From the NCBI GenBank assembly GCA_964629975.1, contig CAZVUN010000142.1:1-7330 (forward strand): a stretch of 7,330 bases of DNA, written 5' to 3'. A model generated the notes under the pieces. The model ran no database searches, was not told where the DNA came from, and saw nothing but the letters and a program-made list of their open reading frames with translations. This DNA comes from G020354085 sp964629975 (GTDB lineage Bacteria; Pseudomonadota; Gammaproteobacteria; Acidiferrobacterales; Sulfurifustaceae). This document shows positions 6,398 through 7,330 of this stretch, piece after piece; the stretch's first letter is position 1; every line of letters starts with the position of its first letter. A program made the position numbers and the translations under genes.

Positions 6398-7330
6398 TGG
6401 GCAAGACCACCATCGACCGCCTGATCATCAACTCGCCCTACGAGGAGCCGCAGCGCCACTGGCGCTACGAGCGCGAGACGCGCACCTTCGATCTGGTGGA
6501 GGGGCGCCGTCGGCCGGCCGGTTACGTGGTGGCCTCGGGCGAGTCGCGCGCCTTCGACGATCCGGGCATATTCGTGGAGATTCCGCTGGTCAACCAGATC
6601 CGCCCGCGGGTGAAGACCTGGCGCGATGGGGGCTATAAGGGCGTCACCAGCATCACCAAGCGACTGTTGGAGCACTGGCGCGACCCGGAGGCGTTCGACG
6701 CGCGGCGGTTCTTCTTCTGCCAGTTGGAGGCGGTGGAGACGCTGATCTGGCTAGCGGAGGCGCCGGCCGCCGAGCGGGTGGGCATCGAAATTCCCGGCGA
6801 CGGTGGGGCGTTCTTGCGCCGCTGCTGCAAGATGGCGACCGGCACGGGCAAGACCATCGTCATGGCGATGGTCATCGCCTGGCACATCCTTAACAAGGTG
6901 GCGAACCCGCAGGACGCGCGCTTCTCGAAGAACGTACTGGTCGTCGCACCGGGGCTGACGGTGAAGAGCCGCCTGGCGGTGCTGGAGCCGGCCGCGCACG
7001 CCAACTACTACGAGGCTTTTGACGTCGTGCCGTCGGCGCTGCTGGACAAGCTGCGCCAGGGCAAGGTTCTCGTGCGCAACTGGCACGCGCTCGCCTGGGA
7101 CAGCGAGGAACAACTCAAGAAGCGGCGCAGCGTGGACAAGCGCGGCGCGAAGAGCGATGAAGCCTACACCCGCGAGGTGCTGGGCGAGATGGCCGCTGCG
7201 CACAACCTGCTGATCATCAACGACGAGGCTCACCACGCCTGGCGCGTGAACTGGGAGGCCGAGGGCAAGTACCTACGCGCCCGCGACCTCAAGGACAGCG
7301 CCGAGGAAGCGACGGTGTGGATCGGGGGCC
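6397..7330 (+). CDS. Type III-like restriction subunit (Res), SF2 helicase, N-terminal part
   Basis: The visible 311 residues start MGKTTIDRLIINSPYEEPQR and run off the right edge with no stop. Motif I (Walker A) is MATGTGKTIVMAM, with the key Lys at residue 152 and Thr at 153. Motif II is NDEAHH, with Asp276, Glu277 and His279. A Q-motif-like FCQLEAVETLIWLAE precedes motif I at about 105-120. This layout is that of DEAD/DEAH-type Res proteins, which use ATP to translocate on DNA and carry a C-terminal nuclease domain, here outside the window. The N-terminal INSPY...P-x-RHWRYERETR block resembles the group annotated as BPTD_3080 family restriction endonucleases, recalled from memory and not searched. 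The ATG overlaps the ATPase stop as TGATG, so expression is probably coupled. Confidence 0.85.
   Translation, partial: MGKTTIDRLIINSPYEEPQRHWRYERETRTFDLVEGRRRPAGYVVASGESRAFDDPGIFVEIPLVNQIRPRVKTWRDGGYKGVTSITKRLLEHWRDPEAFDARRFFFCQLEAVETLIWLAEAPAAERVGIEIPGDGGAFLRRCCKMATGTGKTIVMAMVIAWHILNKVANPQDARFSKNVLVVAPGLTVKSRLAVLEPAAHANYYEAFDVVPSALLDKLRQGKVLVRNWHALAWDSEEQLKKRRSVDKRGAKSDEAYTREVLGEMAAAHNLLIINDEAHHAWRVNWEAEGKYLRARDLKDSAEEATVWIGG

Noticed and set aside
1..7330. CRISPR array, tRNA or rRNA genes
   Set aside because: No regularly spaced repeats and no tRNA- or rRNA-like conserved segments were seen by eye on either strand.

Overview
The window is GC-rich DNA with proteobacterial-type gene content. 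It comes from a scaffolded, probably metagenomic, assembly: a run of exactly 100 N sits at 6082-6181 and the same 55 bases occur on both sides of it. The organism cannot be named from the sequence. High GC, IS21-type insertion-sequence debris, DUF-type small genes and stacked restriction genes suggest an accessory or defence region of a Beta- or Gammaproteobacterium; this assignment is inference.

Layout. Positions 1-177 are the right end of an IS21-family insertion sequence: the last 41 codons of istB, two internal copies of the end repeat, and a terminal TTGACA. Positions 178-323 hold one strong hairpin and no gene. Positions 324-1350 are a minus-strand cluster, read from right to left. It starts with a frameshifted DUF6933 gene. 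Next come an intact DUF4258 protein and an intact DUF2283 protein, overlapping by ATGA and forming a candidate toxin-antitoxin pair. Last is a small, apparently frameshifted, unnamed gene. Positions 1351-1680 hold no convincing gene. Positions 1681-1821 carry what looks like the first codons of a type I DNA methyltransferase (hsdM), broken off after about 30 residues.

From 1895 to the right edge runs a tight plus-strand operon. It encodes a long type III-like (beta-class) DNA methyltransferase (Mod), an OLD-like ATPase with an AAA/ABC-type ATPase domain followed by a TOPRIM-like domain, and the N-terminal third or so of a superfamily 2 helicase/restriction subunit (Res). Junctions are 4 nt (mod to ATPase) and a TGATG overlap (ATPase to res), so the three are probably co-translated. 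Mod would mark self DNA, Res would translocate on or cleave unmodified DNA, and the ATPase/TOPRIM protein is an extra component absent from classical two-gene type III systems. Its role here is not known from the sequence.

The ATPase gene is interrupted only by the assembly gap. Deleting the gap and one copy of the 55-base duplicate restores one open frame of 572 codons that ends in the TGATG overlap with res. The target-recognition region of Mod has codon use unlike its flanks, as expected if it was exchanged by recombination. The hsdM remnant, the IS end and the broken small genes show that this locus has been repeatedly rearranged.
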